NCBI GenBank assembly: GCA_945888895.1
Contig: CAMDAY010000003.1
Location: 1-33,625 of the forward strand
Direction of reading: 5' to 3'
Origin: Dehalococcoides mccartyi
GTDB taxonomy: Bacteria > Chloroflexota > Dehalococcoidia > UBA2979
DNA length: 33,625 nucleotides
The notes under the pieces: model-generated
What the model was told of the DNA's origin: nothing
The model's database searches: none
Seen by the model: the letters and a program-made list of their open reading frames with translations, nothing else
Part shown: piece after piece, positions 22,883 through 33,556 of the stretch
Layout: every line of letters starts with the position of its first letter
Numbering within the stretch: the stretch's first letter is position 1
Translations under genes and position numbers: made by a program

Positions 22883-23835
22883 TGACGACCACCAACCTGC
22901 CCGCCGCCGCCACGCGCGAGGCGCTCGGCCCCACGCTCGTGCGCCTGCAGCAGAACGGCGCCAACATCGTGGTCGTCGATGCCGACCTCGGGAAGTCGAC
23001 GTCCGCGCGCACCTTCCGCGACGCGTTCCCGGAGCGCTTCTTCACCTTCGGCGTCGCCGAGCAGAACATGATCTCCGCCGCCGGTGGCCTCGCGACGCTC
23101 GGTCACACCGTCATCGCATCGACGTTCGCGGTGTTCGCGGAGCACGCGTTCGATCAGCTCCGCATGTCGGTCGCACAGCCCAAGCTCAATGTGAAGGTCG
23201 TCGCCAGCCACGGCGGTGTCTCCACCGGCGAGGACGGCGCGTCCGCACAGTCCGTGGAGGACTACGCGCTGTTCTCCTCGCTCGTGAACTTCACCGTGTG
23301 CGTGCCGGCCGATGTCGTCGAAGCAGAGGCGATGGTCGCCGCAGCGGTCGCGACCCCCGGCCCGTGGTACATCCGCACCGGGCGCCCGAAGATCCCCGTC
23401 ATCTACACAGACGGCCCGCGCTTCCAGGTCGGCAAGGCCGACATGCTGCGCGAGGGCACGGACGTGACGATCGTCGCGTGCGGCCTCCTTGTCGAGCGCT
23501 CGCTCCGCGCGGCCGAGGCGCTCGAGGCCAGCGGCATCTCCGCACGTGTGCTGAACATGGGCACGATCCGGCCCCTCGACGTCGCGGCCCTCGAGGCTGC
23601 GGCGAAGGACACCGGCGCGATCGTCGTCGCGGAGGAGCACCTGACGCACTCCGGCCTCGGCGCGATGTGCGCGCAGGCGATCGCCGCGACCACGCAGCCC
23701 GTCCCGATGGAGTTTGTCGGTGTGCAGTCCCGCTACGGCGAGTCCGCGACGTGGGACGAGGTTCTGGAGATCATGGGCCTCACCGCGGACGGCGTCGAAG
23801 CCGCCGCGCGCAAGGTCGTCGCCCGCAAGCGCTAG
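22882..23835 (+). CDS. tktB: Transketolase, C-terminal subunit
   Basis: A 317-residue partner holding the pyrimidine-binding and C-terminal domains. RFFTFGVAEQNMISAAGGLA contains the catalytic Glu that activates thiamine; SHGGVSTGEDGASAQSVEDYAL is the next family signature; GTDVTIVACGLLVERSLRAAEAL and VAEEHLTHSGLGAMCAQ belong to the C-terminal domain. ATG at 22882 overlaps the previous TGA by one base, giving coupled synthesis of the two subunits. The tail is Arg/Lys-rich (ARKVVARKR). A perfect hairpin follows 21 bases after the stop. Confidence 0.93.
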   Translation: MTTTNLPAAATREALGPTLVRLQQNGANIVVVDADLGKSTSARTFRDAFPERFFTFGVAEQNMISAAGGLATLGHTVIASTFAVFAEHAFDQLRMSVAQPKLNVKVVASHGGVSTGEDGASAQSVEDYALFSSLVNFTVCVPADVVEAEAMVAAAVATPGPWYIRTGRPKIPVIYTDGPRFQVGKADMLREGTDVTIVACGLLVERSLRAAEALEASGISARVLNMGTIRPLDVAALEAAAKDTGAIVVAEEHLTHSGLGAMCAQAIAATTQPVPMEFVGVQSRYGESATWDEVLEIMGLTADGVEAAARKVVARKR

Positions 23836-23856
23836 GCGCGTTCACCTCGAACGTTG

Positions 23857-23901
23857 GTACACGACAACGCCCCGGCCTTTGGCCGGGGCGTTGTCGTGTA
23901 C
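23857..23901. terminator. Perfect 21-bp bidirectional terminator
   Basis: The left arm 23857-23877 and right arm 23881-23901 are perfect complements around a TTT loop. It lies between the convergent transketolase and HAD genes, with 21 and 16 bases to the stops. No U-tract follows on either strand. Confidence 0.8.
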
Positions 23902-23917
23902 GCCGGAGGGCTTCCGG

Positions 23918-24706
23918 CTACCTCAGTCCGAGGACATCCAGTAGCTCGCTGAGGCTTGCGATCTCGACGTCGGGGTGGTGCTCGTCATCGGCGGGCGTGC
24001 CGCCTCGGTTGATCCACGCCGACTGCCAGCCAGCCGCGCGCGCACCGGCGATGTCCTGCGATCGCATGTCGCCCACGTGCAGCGCACTCGCCGCGGCGAA
24101 GATGTCGAGGGGTGCCGACAGCGCGTGCGCGAAGATCGCAGGGTCGGGCTTCACGAGGCCGACCTCCTCGGACACGACCACGCGGTGGAACCACTTCTCA
24201 AGGTCATGCGTGTCGATCTTCATGCGCTGGTGCGTGGTATTGCCGTTCGTCAGCAACACCAGCGGATAGCGGCGCTGCACGGTCTCGAGGACATCGAGTG
24301 AGTCTTCGAACAGGCGCATCATCGCGGGCCACGTCGCCTCGTACTCCTCGTAGGCGGCGTCGGCTGCGGTGTGATCCGTGATGGCGTGACGGTCGAGGAG
24401 GATGCGCCAGCCGTCGCGCACGTAGTCCGGGCTCCACTCGCCGCGCACGCGTTCCCAGAGCTCAAGGAGGGTCGGCTGGAAGACGTGGTCGTGCACGTGC
24501 GCGGAGTCGCCCAGCGCGTGCAACGCCGGATAGCGCTCCGCCAGCCGCGCGAACGGCGCCGCGAACCCATCGCGCCAGGCGGTCCGTGAGTCGATCAGCG
24601 TGCCGTCGAGGTCGAACGACACCACCTCGATGCGCGCGACGTCGAGGCCACGTGGCACGAGCGCCGCGTGCGGCGCGTCGGGTGTGCTATCGGGCGTCGT
24701 CGTCAT
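23918..24706 (-). CDS. HAD family hydrolase (phosphatase)
   Basis: A 262-residue haloacid dehalogenase-type phosphatase. Motif I is SFDLDGTLIDS (nucleophile Asp near residue 32), motif II is LLTNGN, motif III has the Lys in GLVKPDPAIF, and motif IV is HVGDMRSQDIAGA. An all-helical cap lies between motifs I and II, as in subfamily IA. The end, SLSELLDVL, is typical for phosphoglycolate phosphatase-like members, but the substrate is unknown. The start is probably ATG at 24706 (MTTTPDST), overlapping the 114-residue gene by 20 bases; ATG at 24718 is an alternative. Last gene of the proBA run. Confidence 0.9.
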   Translation of the reverse strand: MTTTPDSTPDAPHAALVPRGLDVARIEVVSFDLDGTLIDSRTAWRDGFAAPFARLAERYPALHALGDSAHVHDHVFQPTLLELWERVRGEWSPDYVRDGWRILLDRHAITDHTAADAAYEEYEATWPAMMRLFEDSLDVLETVQRRYPLVLLTNGNTTHQRMKIDTHDLEKWFHRVVVSEEVGLVKPDPAIFAHALSAPLDIFAAASALHVGDMRSQDIAGARAAGWQSAWINRGGTPADDEHHPDVEIASLSELLDVLGLR

Positions 24707-25031
24707 CCTCGGGCTCATCGTCTTCGAGATCGTCGTCGTCGAAGTCCGCGGCCTCGTCCTCCGAGTAGGTGCCGAACTCCGTGCCGCGCCACACCGTCAC
24801 CACGAAGTCCTCGCGGTACTCGTCCGCCGTCGAGACGAGACGCGAGTCGATGTCCGCGATCAGGTCTTCGACCTCGCCCTCCGGGACGGACGTGTGCACG
24901 ACGAGCGTGCCGTACACCTTCGCGCCGGTGAAGTGCAGGTCGACGCGCCCGATCGCGCTGGTGTCGCTCTCGATGCGCCACTGCTCGGACTGCGGGGTGC
25001 GCGCGAGGCGCTCGAAGTGGTAGGCAGGCAT
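24687..25031 (-). CDS. Acidic-tail small protein, 114 residues
   Basis: Family not recognised. The first 85 residues look like a compact alpha/beta domain (AYHFERLARTPQSEQWRIES, then RVDLHFTGAKVYGTLVVHTS), and the last 30 are almost all Asp/Glu (DDDDLEDDEPEDDDDAR), probably disordered. The ATG has only a weak upstream site. It lies 51 bases after proA and overlaps the HAD gene, so it is in the same operon. The acidic tail could bind a basic partner; that is inference. Confidence 0.72.
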   Translation of the reverse strand: MPAYHFERLARTPQSEQWRIESDTSAIGRVDLHFTGAKVYGTLVVHTSVPEGEVEDLIADIDSRLVSTADEYREDFVVTVWRGTEFGTYSEDEAADFDDDDLEDDEPEDDDDAR

Positions 25032-25082
25032 GGTTCGGCTCGCTTTGCTCGCGGAGGCGGGTGGGTGCAGTCGAGTCGTGCT

Positions 25083-26369
25083 CTAGCGGGTCTGCCCCGT
25101 GCCGAGAACGATCCACTTGTACGAGGTCAGTTCCTTCAGGCCCATCGGCCCCCGCGCGTGCATCTTCTGCGTGGAGATGCCGACCTCCACGCCGAGGCCG
25201 AACTGCGCTCCGTCGTTGAAGTATGTCGATGCGTTGACGAACACGGCGGCCGCGTCCACGTCACGCTGGAAGCGCTGCGACGAGGTCCACGAATCCGTGA
25301 TGATCGCCTCGGAGTGCCCGCTGCCGTGCGCCTCGATGTGCTCGATCGCACCGTCGAGGTCGTCGACGATGCGCAGGGAGCAGTCGAGCGACAGCCACTC
25401 GCGGTCGTAGTCCTCGGGCTGCACGGCGACGGCCTCGGCGCCACGCACCAGCGGCAGTGCGCGCTCGTCGGCGTGGACCGTCACGCCCTTCGCGCCGAGC
25501 GCCTCCGTCATCATCGGCACGAAGCGGCCCGCGACGGACGCGTGGACGAGCAGCGTGTCCATCGCGTTGCACACGGACGGGCGCACGGTCTTCGCGTTGA
25601 TCACGATGTTGCGCGCCATGTCGAGGTCGGCGTCCGCATCGACGAAGGTGTGGCACACGCCGATGCCGCCGGCGACGACGGGCATGGTCGCCTCCTCCTG
25701 CACGCGGCGGATCAGGTCCGCGCCACCTCGAGGCACCATGAGGTCAACGAGCGCGCCCGCGCCGAGCAGCGCGCCGACCTCCGCGCGGTCGGTGGAGTCG
25801 ATGAACTGTACGAGGCCCTCGGGCAGCCCGGCGGCGGTGCACTCGCGCGCGATGATCTCGGCGAACACGGCGGAGGTTGCGTGCGCGTCCGATCCGGAGC
25901 GCAGCACCACGGCGTTGCTCGACTTGATGCACACGGCGGCGATGTCCACGGTGACGTTGGGGCGCGACTCGTAGATCGTCGCGATCACGCCGAGCGGGAC
26001 GCGGATGCGGCCGATCTGAAGGCCGTTCGGGCGGGTCACCATCTCCTCGGTCACACCGATGGGGTCAGGCAGCGCGGCGACGGCGCGCGTGTCGTTCGCG
26101 ATCGCCTGCAGGCGCGCCTCGGTCAGCTCCATGCGGTCGATGAACGCCGCCATGATCCCGTTCGCGCGGCCGCGCTCGACCTCCGGCCCGTTGACCGCGA
26201 GGATGCGCGGCGTCTCCGTCGCGATGGCATCGGCGATGCGGCGCAGCGCGTCGTTCTTCTGCGTCGTGCTGACGGCGGACATCCGGCGGCTGGCCGCGCG
26301 GGCGAGCTTCGCCTTGCGGGTCGCCTCGGACTCGGCGGTGTCGGTGGCGCGGTCAATCGTCGTGGTCAT
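25083..26369 (-). CDS. proA: Glutamate-5-semialdehyde dehydrogenase
   Basis: A 428-residue enzyme that reduces gamma-glutamyl phosphate with NADPH to glutamate semialdehyde, the second step of proline synthesis. PLGVIATIYESRPNVTVDIA and KSSNAVVLRSGSDA are family signatures, and the catalytic Cys is near residue 267 in RPSVCNAMDTLLVH. QFGLGVEVGISTQKMHARGPMG is the conserved C-terminal block. ATG at 26369 is supported by GAGGA seven bases upstream. It follows proB on the same strand after 105 bases, the classic order. It has a slightly longer N-terminus than E. coli ProA, beginning MTTTIDRATD. Confidence 0.95.
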   Translation of the reverse strand: MTTTIDRATDTAESEATRKAKLARAASRRMSAVSTTQKNDALRRIADAIATETPRILAVNGPEVERGRANGIMAAFIDRMELTEARLQAIANDTRAVAALPDPIGVTEEMVTRPNGLQIGRIRVPLGVIATIYESRPNVTVDIAAVCIKSSNAVVLRSGSDAHATSAVFAEIIARECTAAGLPEGLVQFIDSTDRAEVGALLGAGALVDLMVPRGGADLIRRVQEEATMPVVAGGIGVCHTFVDADADLDMARNIVINAKTVRPSVCNAMDTLLVHASVAGRFVPMMTEALGAKGVTVHADERALPLVRGAEAVAVQPEDYDREWLSLDCSLRIVDDLDGAIEHIEAHGSGHSEAIITDSWTSSQRFQRDVDAAAVFVNASTYFNDGAQFGLGVEVGISTQKMHARGPMGLKELTSYKWIVLGTGQTR

Positions 26370-26431
26370 CGAACGTTCCTCTGCTTGAGTCCGGGAGTGG
26401 CTGAGGCGTCCCGCGACCTCCGGAGGGCCGG

Positions 26432-26447
26432 GCGGGGTATTCCCCGC
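26432..26447. repeat. Palindrome between proB and proA
   Basis: GCGGGG-TATT-CCCCGC, a perfect 6-bp stem within the 105-base proB-proA gap. A near twin lies in the ileS leader at 32769-32783. It could stabilise or attenuate the operon mRNA. Confidence 0.5.
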
Positions 26448-26474
26448 ATGAGGCCCGCAAGAGAGGTATCAAGA

Positions 26475-27647
26475 TTACACGAGGACGAGATTGTTCCGGT
26501 GAATCACCTCGGCGCCAAACTCGTAGCCGAGGATCTCGGCGATCTGGTCCGACTTCCTGCCGAGGATCTGAGCAACCTCGGTCGCCGAGTAGTTCGCCAT
26601 CCCGCTGGCCAGGTGGCGTCCCGCCGCAGTGACCACGTGCACCACGTCGCCTCGGACGAACGTGCCGTCGCAGGCGGTCACACCCGCCGGCAGGAGCGAG
26701 GAGCCCCCGCGCAGCAGCGCCCCCGCCGCGCCGTCGTCCACGACCACCGTCCCGCGCGCCTGGAGCCCGGACAGCAGGTACCGGCGACGGCTCTCGAGGC
26801 GGTCGCCCACCGGCAGGAAGTGGGTGCCGACCGGCTCGCCGGCCACGGCCCGCAGCACCACGTCACGCGCGCCGCCCTGCGCGATCACCACGTGCGCGCC
26901 GCCCTGCGTCGCGATGCGCGCGGCCTGCACCTTCGTCAGCATCCCGCCGGTGCCTCGCGCTCCGGCGCTGCCGCTGGCGGCGGCGAGGATCGTGTCGTCG
27001 ATGGCGACGACCTCCTCGATCAGGCGGGCGTCCGGGTCGCGATGCGGGTCGGCGGTGTACAGCCCGGCGATGTCCGAGAGGATCAGCAGCAGGTCGGCAT
27101 CCACGAGGTTCGCGACCTGCGCGGAGAGGTTGTCGTTGTCGCCGATCACCGTCAGCTCGCGCAGCTCTTCGACCGACACGACGTCGTTCTCGTTGACGAC
27201 CGGCACGACGCCGAGCTCGACGAGCTCGAGGAGCGTGTTGCGCGTGTTGAGGTAGCCGAGGCGGTCGGCCAGGTCGCGGCGTGTGAGCAGCGCCTGCGCG
27301 ATCGGCACGTTCTGCTGCTCGAACATCTGGTCCCACAGCGCCATCAGCCGCGACTGACCGATCGCGGCGAGCGCCTGCCTCGACTGGCCGTCGCGCGCGG
27401 CCAGCGCGCGGGCCTCGTGGTGCGCGCGCACGCGATGCCGCCCGGCAGCGACGGCGCCCGAGGTGACGACGATCGCCTGCACGCCCTTCGCCACGAGCGC
27501 CGCGATCTGCTCCGCGATGGCCGCGAGGGCGACCGTGTCGATCTGATCCGTACCCGACGTGAGCACGTTCGAGCCGATCTTCACCACAACGCGGCGGTAC
27601 GCGGTCTGCTGCGGCTGGAGGCGCTCTCCGCTGCTGTGTCCGATCAT
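26475..27647 (-). CDS. proB: Glutamate 5-kinase
   Basis: A 390-residue kinase that phosphorylates glutamate, the committed step of proline synthesis and usually feedback-inhibited by proline. RRVVVKIGSNVLTSG near the start is the ATP-binding strand; VVTSGAVAAGRHRV, VVPVVNENDVVSVEEL and IGDNDNLSAQVANLVDAD form the amino-acid kinase core, and GTGGMLTKVQAARIA closes it. A C-terminal PUA domain is present (about residues 290-375). The ATG at 27647 has GGGGGGAG six bases upstream. It is divergent from the YihY-like gene. Confidence 0.95.
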   Translation of the reverse strand: MIGHSSGERLQPQQTAYRRVVVKIGSNVLTSGTDQIDTVALAAIAEQIAALVAKGVQAIVVTSGAVAAGRHRVRAHHEARALAARDGQSRQALAAIGQSRLMALWDQMFEQQNVPIAQALLTRRDLADRLGYLNTRNTLLELVELGVVPVVNENDVVSVEELRELTVIGDNDNLSAQVANLVDADLLLILSDIAGLYTADPHRDPDARLIEEVVAIDDTILAAASGSAGARGTGGMLTKVQAARIATQGGAHVVIAQGGARDVVLRAVAGEPVGTHFLPVGDRLESRRRYLLSGLQARGTVVVDDGAAGALLRGGSSLLPAGVTACDGTFVRGDVVHVVTAAGRHLASGMANYSATEVAQILGRKSDQIAEILGYEFGAEVIHRNNLVLV

Positions 27648-27713
27648 GGCGCGCTCCCCCCTCGGGAGCATTGGCGCGAAGGCGGCTACGATGGATGCAC
27701 GGGGGGCTCGCCG

Positions 27714-27719
27714 AGGAGG
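27714..27719 (+). promoter_or_regulatory. Strong ribosome site ahead of a CTG codon
   Basis: AGGAGG sits six bases before CTG at 27726, in the frame of the YihY-like protein; the nearest GTG (27747) is 27 bases away. This is the evidence for placing the start at CTG. Confidence 0.55.
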
Positions 27720-27725
27720 CCGACA

Positions 27726-28739
27726 CTGGCGCAGCCAGTCGAGATCGTGCGCCACTCCGTGCCCCACTGGCGAGTCCCGCTGGTGGTGCTCGGCCGTTCC
27801 GTGACCAACTTCATCGAGGACAGCGGCAACCAGATGGCCGCCGCGGTCTCGTACTACGCCCTCTTCTCGCTCTTCCCGCTCACCCTGCTGGCCGTCTCGA
27901 TCCTCGGCGTGCTGCTCCGCGACCCGGGCGTCCAGGACCAGGTGCTGCTCGGCATCATCGCGTTCCTGCCGATCCAGGATCAGAGTATCTCCAACTCGCT
28001 CCGCAACGTCGCGGACCTCGGCCCCACGCTCACCGTGGTCTCGGTCATCGGCTCGCTGTGGTCGGCTGGCGCGCTCTCGGCGGCGCTGCGCTCCTCGCTC
28101 AACGTGGTGTTCGAGGTGCACACCGGGCGGCCGTGGCTGCGCGCGAAGGCGGTGGACTACATGCTGCTGCCAGTGATCGGCCTCCCGCTGGTCGGCGGCA
28201 TCGCCCTCACCACCGCCTGGCGCATCGCGCAGGCCGAGTTCGGGCGGACGCTGGGGTTCATCGACAGCCCGATCTCGTTCTCGTTCTTCTGGAACGCCGG
28301 GGCGGTCGCGATCCCGTTCGTGCTGTCGTTCATCGCGTTCATGCTGACGTACTGGCTGCTCCCCAACACCCACCCGAAGTTCCGCTACCTCTGGCCCGGC
28401 GCGCTCTTCGCCGCCCTCGGGTTCGAGGCGCTGAAGGTGGGCTTCGCGGCCTACGTGGAGCACTTCGCGGCGTTCAACATCATCTACGGCTCGGTCGGGT
28501 CGGTGATCGTGCTGCTGTTCTGGGTCTACCTGACGGCGAACATCGTCATCTTCGGTGGCGAGATCGCCGCCGAGGTCCCCCACGTCCTCCACGGCGAAGC
28601 CCGCCACGGCACCAAGTCCGAGGGCAACTGGAAGCACTCCCTGCTCGCCATGCTCCGTGGCCTCGTCATGGCAGGCGAAGAGGAGACGGTCGACCCCACC
28701 CACCGCAAGCTCCCCCCGCACATCGGCGGCGGGAAGTAG
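27726..28739 (+). CDS. YihY/BrkB family inner-membrane protein
   Basis: A 337-residue protein of the UPF0761 (YihY, formerly called BrkB) family. It has about six membrane helices, starting after GRSVTNFIEDSGNQMAAAVS and YYALFSLFPLTLLAVSILGV, with SLWSAGALSAALRSSLNVVF and YWLLPNTHPKFRYLWPGALF as family blocks. The cytoplasmic tail is hydrophilic (HGTKSEGNWKH). The old ribonuclease BN label is not supported for this family, and its role is unknown. The start is CTG at 27726 behind a perfect AGGAGG; GTG at 27747 would remove seven residues. Long open frame upstream of it is antisense noise. Confidence 0.88.
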   Translation: MAQPVEIVRHSVPHWRVPLVVLGRSVTNFIEDSGNQMAAAVSYYALFSLFPLTLLAVSILGVLLRDPGVQDQVLLGIIAFLPIQDQSISNSLRNVADLGPTLTVVSVIGSLWSAGALSAALRSSLNVVFEVHTGRPWLRAKAVDYMLLPVIGLPLVGGIALTTAWRIAQAEFGRTLGFIDSPISFSFFWNAGAVAIPFVLSFIAFMLTYWLLPNTHPKFRYLWPGALFAALGFEALKVGFAAYVEHFAAFNIIYGSVGSVIVLLFWVYLTANIVIFGGEIAAEVPHVLHGEARHGTKSEGNWKHSLLAMLRGLVMAGEEETVDPTHRKLPPHIGGGK

Positions 28740-28788
28740 CGGCGAGCATGTTGCAGGCTCGGGCGCGGTGGCCGAGGATGAACGCGAC

Positions 28789-28817
28789 TTGAGATATTCA
28801 CCTTACAGGTGTACGAT
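28789..28817 (+). promoter_or_regulatory. higBA promoter
   Basis: TTGAGA, exactly 17 bases, TACGAT. The region is visibly AT-richer than its surroundings. The start falls about 12 bases before the TTG codon. Confidence 0.65.
28799..28811 (+). promoter_or_regulatory. Palindromic operator in higBA promoter
   Basis: CACCT-TAC-AGGTG, a perfect 5-bp inverted repeat occupying the spacer between -35 and -10. This is where an autoregulating antitoxin (HigA) would be expected to bind. Confidence 0.55.
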
Positions 28818-28835
28818 TCATCCTCGGGGTGATAC

Positions 28836-29129
28836 TTGGAAGTTGAGTTCCGCTCCCGGCGTCTGCGCCAACGGTATGAGCGATCCGCAGACGCGATCCG
28901 TGCGTGGGGCCCGGACGTCGGGCGCCGCTACGTGCAGCGAGTAGACGCGCTCGTTGCCGCGGATCGACTCCAGGATCTGTTCGAGGTTCGAGCGTTCGAT
29001 CTCCATCCGCTGACCGGGGACCGAGAGGGCCAACACGCCCTGAGACTCACCGGGCAAATGCGATTGATTCTGACAGTCGACGGTGACCGACGAGTCACCG
29101 TCGAGGAAGTGGTTGACTACCATGACTAG
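28836..29129 (+). CDS. higB: HigB-type (RelE family) toxin
   Basis: A 97-residue toxin of the RelE superfamily; HigB proteins cleave mRNA on the ribosome. The order fits: N-terminal helices (RSRRLRQRYERSADAIRAWG), DLFEVRAFDLHPLTGDREGQ, LRLTGQMRLILTVDGD and the closing VEEVVDYHD, similar to the VDYxDYH end of known HigB proteins. Start TTG with GGGGTGA just upstream. Gene order is toxin first, and the stop is overlapped by higA, as usual for higBA. It is a lone pair between a membrane-protein gene and convergent ileS; the DNA is less GC-rich, suggesting transfer. Confidence 0.88.
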   Translation: MEVEFRSRRLRQRYERSADAIRAWGPDVGRRYVQRVDALVAADRLQDLFEVRAFDLHPLTGDREGQHALRLTGQMRLILTVDGDRRVTVEEVVDYHD

Positions 29130-29442
29130 CACGCGAACCGCTCGACCGGAGTCAGACCTGCTCATCCACCCCGGCGAGCTGCTCGCTGAAGAGCTCGAGA
29201 TACGCGGGCTGACTCAGCGGGAGTTGGCGACGGCCATGGAGCGTCCGGTTCAGGCGATCAACGAGATCGTGAAGGGCAAGAAGTCGATCACCGCTGAGAC
29301 CGCCGTCCAACTCGAGGATGCGCTCGGGATTCCCGCGCACCTCTGGCTGAACATGCAGAGCACGTTCGACCTGAGGCGTGCGCGCCAGGCTCGGCAGGCA
29401 CCCAACGACACGACGAAACGAGCCGCGCGGAAATCGGCCTGA
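29122..29442 (+). CDS. higA: HigA-type antitoxin (XRE family)
   Basis: A 106-residue antitoxin and autoregulator. After a short N-terminus, LLIHPGELLAEELEIRGLTQ begins the helix-turn-helix; RELATAMERPVQAINEIVKG carries the recognition helix, and ITAETAVQLEDALGIPAHLW then LNMQSTFDL are HigA hallmarks. ATG at 29122 overlaps the toxin stop by eight bases; an in-frame TTG... start near 29083 would only extend into toxin sequence. A basic tail (TTKRAARKSA) follows. It stops eight bases before the ileS stop, with no terminator between the two convergent genes. Confidence 0.92.
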   Translation: MTSTRTARPESDLLIHPGELLAEELEIRGLTQRELATAMERPVQAINEIVKGKKSITAETAVQLEDALGIPAHLWLNMQSTFDLRRARQARQAPNDTTKRAARKSA

Positions 29443-29450
29443 CGTCCCCC

Positions 29451-32741
<3,291 letters not shown>

Positions 32742-32768
32742 CTGCACACTTCCTTCATCGGGCGAAGG

Positions 32769-32783
32769 CGGGGATACCCCGCC
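32769..32783. repeat. Palindrome between T-box terminator and ileS start
   Basis: GCGGGG-ATA-CCCCGC, a 6-bp stem 28 bases before the ileS start codon, similar to 26432-26447 upstream of proA. Confidence 0.5.
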
Positions 32784-32835
32784 CGCCCGAACAGACCTGC
32801 GGGCACCGAGCCACGCAGTCCAGATCGCCGAGCAC

Positions 32836-32881
32836 AAAAAAGCGCTCGCCCACACACCACTTCTGGTGCGGGACGAGCGCT
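32836..32881 (-). terminator. T-box-controlled terminator
   Basis: On the minus strand AGCGCTCG pairs with CGAGCGCT, with inner pairing of ACCA/TGGT around GAAG, followed by six U residues. Being the last hairpin of the leader, it would form when tRNA-Ile is charged. Confidence 0.9.
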
Positions 32882-33174
32882 CGAAGATCGAACACCCGCG
32901 GTACCACCCGCGTTGCGTCGCGCCCCTGCTGTTGCAGGGTGCTCGACGCCGCTCACCGCGCGACGGAGGTTGCACCTCGATCGCGCTGCCCCTGGTAACG
33001 GTGGGCGCTCCGGCCGCGTCTACTCCCTCGATGGATCGAGGCTTCGGGCGGCAGCTCGGGAGTGATCTTCGTCTCGCGCGACCCGTACCCGACTTCCACC
33101 GTCTCGGGCTCGCTCTGCGGTCGCTGCGGGACTACTCGTCTCCGTCGTCGCTGTTGTCTGTGTCTGCTGTTGCT
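32836..33174 (-). ncRNA. Ile-specific T-box riboswitch leader
   Basis: Uncharged tRNA-Ile binding to this leader should favour an antiterminator and switch on ileS. The antiterminator T-box core, AACGCGGGTGGTACCGCG on the minus strand, is at 32897-32914. Its TGGT can pair with the ACCA end of tRNA-Ile. Stem I shows an AGAG bulge region and a GGTGGAAG distal loop near 33094-33118. In the specifier position, ATC (33066-33064, minus) lies in GAAGATCACT, an isoleucine codon. The intrinsic terminator follows. All parts are read directly; the regulation is from the well-known T-box family. Confidence 0.92.
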
Positions 33175-33180
33175 TCGGAC

Positions 33181-33210
33181 AGTCTAGGTCGCCCGCCGCC
33201 GGCCGATCAA
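33181..33210 (-). promoter_or_regulatory. ileS leader promoter
   Basis: Minus-strand TTGATC, 18 bases, TAGACT, immediately upstream of the T-box. It overlaps the stop end of the 100-residue membrane-protein gene. Confidence 0.55.
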
Positions 33211-33509
33211 TGCTGTGTCGGGGCGGGCCGTTCGAGGCGCTTCAGCGCCCACAGGTACCACCCCGAGTCGATGAGCACGAACGCCCAGCCGAGGTAGAAC
33301 GCCAGCGTGCGCGTCCCGGTGTCCTCGACGCTCGCCGCCGTGAACCACAGCGCCATCCCGATCAGCGTCAGCCCCTTGACTGGCCGACGAGGCCGCACGG
33401 GCGTCTCGGGACTGGCCCTGGCGAGCCGCCGCGACGTGATCAGGATGCTCACCCACAGCGCGACCAGGCTGACGATCAGCGCACCGTCGAGAATCGTCGA
33501 GGTGCCCAT
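33207..33509 (-). CDS. Small membrane protein, 100 residues
   Basis: Family not recognised. Three hydrophobic segments are visible: ILDGALIVSLVALWVSILIT (about residues 5-24), LTLIGMALWFTAASV and LAFYLGWAFVLIDSGWYLWA, the last ending in a basic tail. The segment between the first two is very basic and Pro-rich (RPRRPVKG), suggesting a cytoplasmic loop. ATG has CGGAGG about eight bases upstream. It is on the same strand as ileS, but the ileS promoter lies at its end, so co-transcription is optional. Confidence 0.65.
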   Translation of the reverse strand: MGTSTILDGALIVSLVALWVSILITSRRLARASPETPVRPRRPVKGLTLIGMALWFTAASVEDTGTRTLAFYLGWAFVLIDSGWYLWALKRLERPAPTQH

Positions 33510-33556
33510 GGCCGATGCCTCCGCGCTGTTGCTGCTTGGCGCGCCCGCCCGGCGCG

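Noticed and set aside
24600..27725. Long upstream extension of the YihY-like reading frame
   Set aside because: Runs antisense through the HAD gene, proA and proB; only the part from 27726 has membrane-protein features.
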